Part shown: positions 33,573 to 33,943 of the stretch, one piece after another
Numbering within the stretch: the first letter of the stretch is position 1
Layout of the letters: every line of letters begins with the position of its first letter
Assembly: GCA_009693575.1 (NCBI GenBank)
Contig: SHWZ01000025.1
Span: 1 to 33,943, forward strand
Source of the DNA: Flavobacteriaceae bacterium
Lineage (GTDB): Bacteria; Bacteroidota; Bacteroidia; UKL13-3
Direction of reading: 5' to 3'
DNA: 33,943 nt
The notes under the pieces: model-generated
Databases searched by the model: none
The model's input: the letters and a program-made list of their open reading frames with translations, nothing else
Told to the model about the DNA's origin: nothing
Made by a program: the position numbers and the translations under genes

Positions 33573-33943
33573 ATGCCCTCAAACCAACAATTGCTTGAAG
33601 CAGCCGAACAGTTTGGCACCCCACTTTATGTGTATGATGCCGACAAAATCATTAGCCAGTATCACCGCCTGCGTGATGCGTTTTCAGGTGTGAAGGTCAA
33701 GATAAAGTATGCATGTAAAGCTTTGAACAATCCCAATATCCTACGCCTGCTTCGCAACGAAGGCTGCGGCTTGGATGTGGTCAGCATCGAAGAAGCACAG
33801 ATAGGTTTGCACTGCGGTTTCCAGCCCCACGAAATATTGTTCACGCCCAACTGTGTTTCATTTGATGAAATAAAAGCTGGTGTTGAACTTGGCCTCGCCA
33901 TCAACATAGATAATATCAGTATCTTGGAACAGTTTGGCCACAC
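33573..33943 (+). CDS. lysA: Diaminopimelate decarboxylase (3' end outside window)
   Basis: The first 123 residues of a fold type III PLP decarboxylase that converts meso-diaminopimelate to lysine, the last step of lysine synthesis. ATG 33573 opens MPSNQQLLEAAEQFGTPLYV, a usual LysA beginning. The PLP lysine lies in IKYACKALNNP (family form YAxKAN), followed by EGCGLDVVSIEEAQIGLHCG and ILFTPNCVSFDEIKAGVELG, all typical of the alanine racemase-like barrel. The region with the DAP-specific loop lies outside the window, so a related amino-acid decarboxylase cannot be fully excluded, but the similarity favours LysA. It has its own promoter and a palindrome in the leader; upstream genes are decayed, so it is not in a visible lysine operon. 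Confidence 0.9.
   Translation, partial: MPSNQQLLEAAEQFGTPLYVYDADKIISQYHRLRDAFSGVKVKIKYACKALNNPNILRLLRNEGCGLDVVSIEEAQIGLHCGFQPHEILFTPNCVSFDEIKAGVELGLAINIDNISILEQFGH

Overview
This is a chromosomal window from a member of the Bacteroidota. The evidence is a PorX-type response regulator with a PglZ domain, a PorE-like OmpA lipoprotein, several C-terminal type IX secretion (T9SS) sorting domains, a BshB1 deacetylase, a DUF4159 protein, YfhO and A-rich leaders without Shine-Dalgarno sequences. Many genes are also preceded by the Bacteroidota promoter form TTTG-N17-20-TAnnTTTG. Gene content and moderate AT richness suggest a free-living aerobe of the Chitinophagia/Saprospiria/Sphingobacteriia type, but order and genus cannot be fixed from the sequence alone.

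Layout. 1-4,900: the end of a YfhO membrane protein, a dipeptidyl-peptidase III lipoprotein (minus), bshB1 (minus), a small RRM RNA-binding protein and a cysteine-free thioredoxin-fold protein, separated by clear terminators and a perfect 23-bp hairpin. 4,940-7,000: a front-end type fatty acid desaturase and a DUF4159 protein, both minus. 7,090-10,140: a PorE-like protein, a small secreted protein and ruvC. 10,280-14,900: a Wzx-like flippase, a doubly broken LamG/T9SS gene and porX. 15,136-23,386: rpoB and rpoC, transcribed from a leader with its own promoter and without the usual ribosomal protein genes upstream. 23,387-26,731: an accessory stretch with a T9SS-secreted metzincin protease and a secreted DNA/RNA nuclease carrying two Cys/His C-terminal repeats. 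26,732-31,660: a LOG-family protein, accB, a frameshifted S23 four-helix-bundle gene, accC, an unknown secreted or membrane protein and a Sua5/YrdC protein. 31,687-33,943: a GT4 glycosyltransferase, about 860 bases of decayed minus-strand genes, and the start of lysA.

How the parts fit together. Most of the window is housekeeping: transcription (rpoBC), Holliday junction resolution (ruvC), fatty acid synthesis and modification (accB, accC, desaturase), bacillithiol synthesis (bshB1), t6A tRNA modification (Sua5) and lysine synthesis (lysA). Over this lies a T9SS layer: a regulator (PorX), an envelope component (PorE-like) and client proteins, of which one looks intact (the metalloprotease) and two are decayed.

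The most unusual points are the uncoupled rpoBC leader with mutually exclusive helices, the nuclease with its repeated Cys/His tail, the S23 gene with a one-base deletion flanked by inverted intergenic repeats inside the accB-accC pair, the broken LamG gene, and dispersed degenerate intergenic repeats. I did not find a clear new defence or mobile system. No rRNA, tRNA, CRISPR array or intact insertion sequence was recognised.
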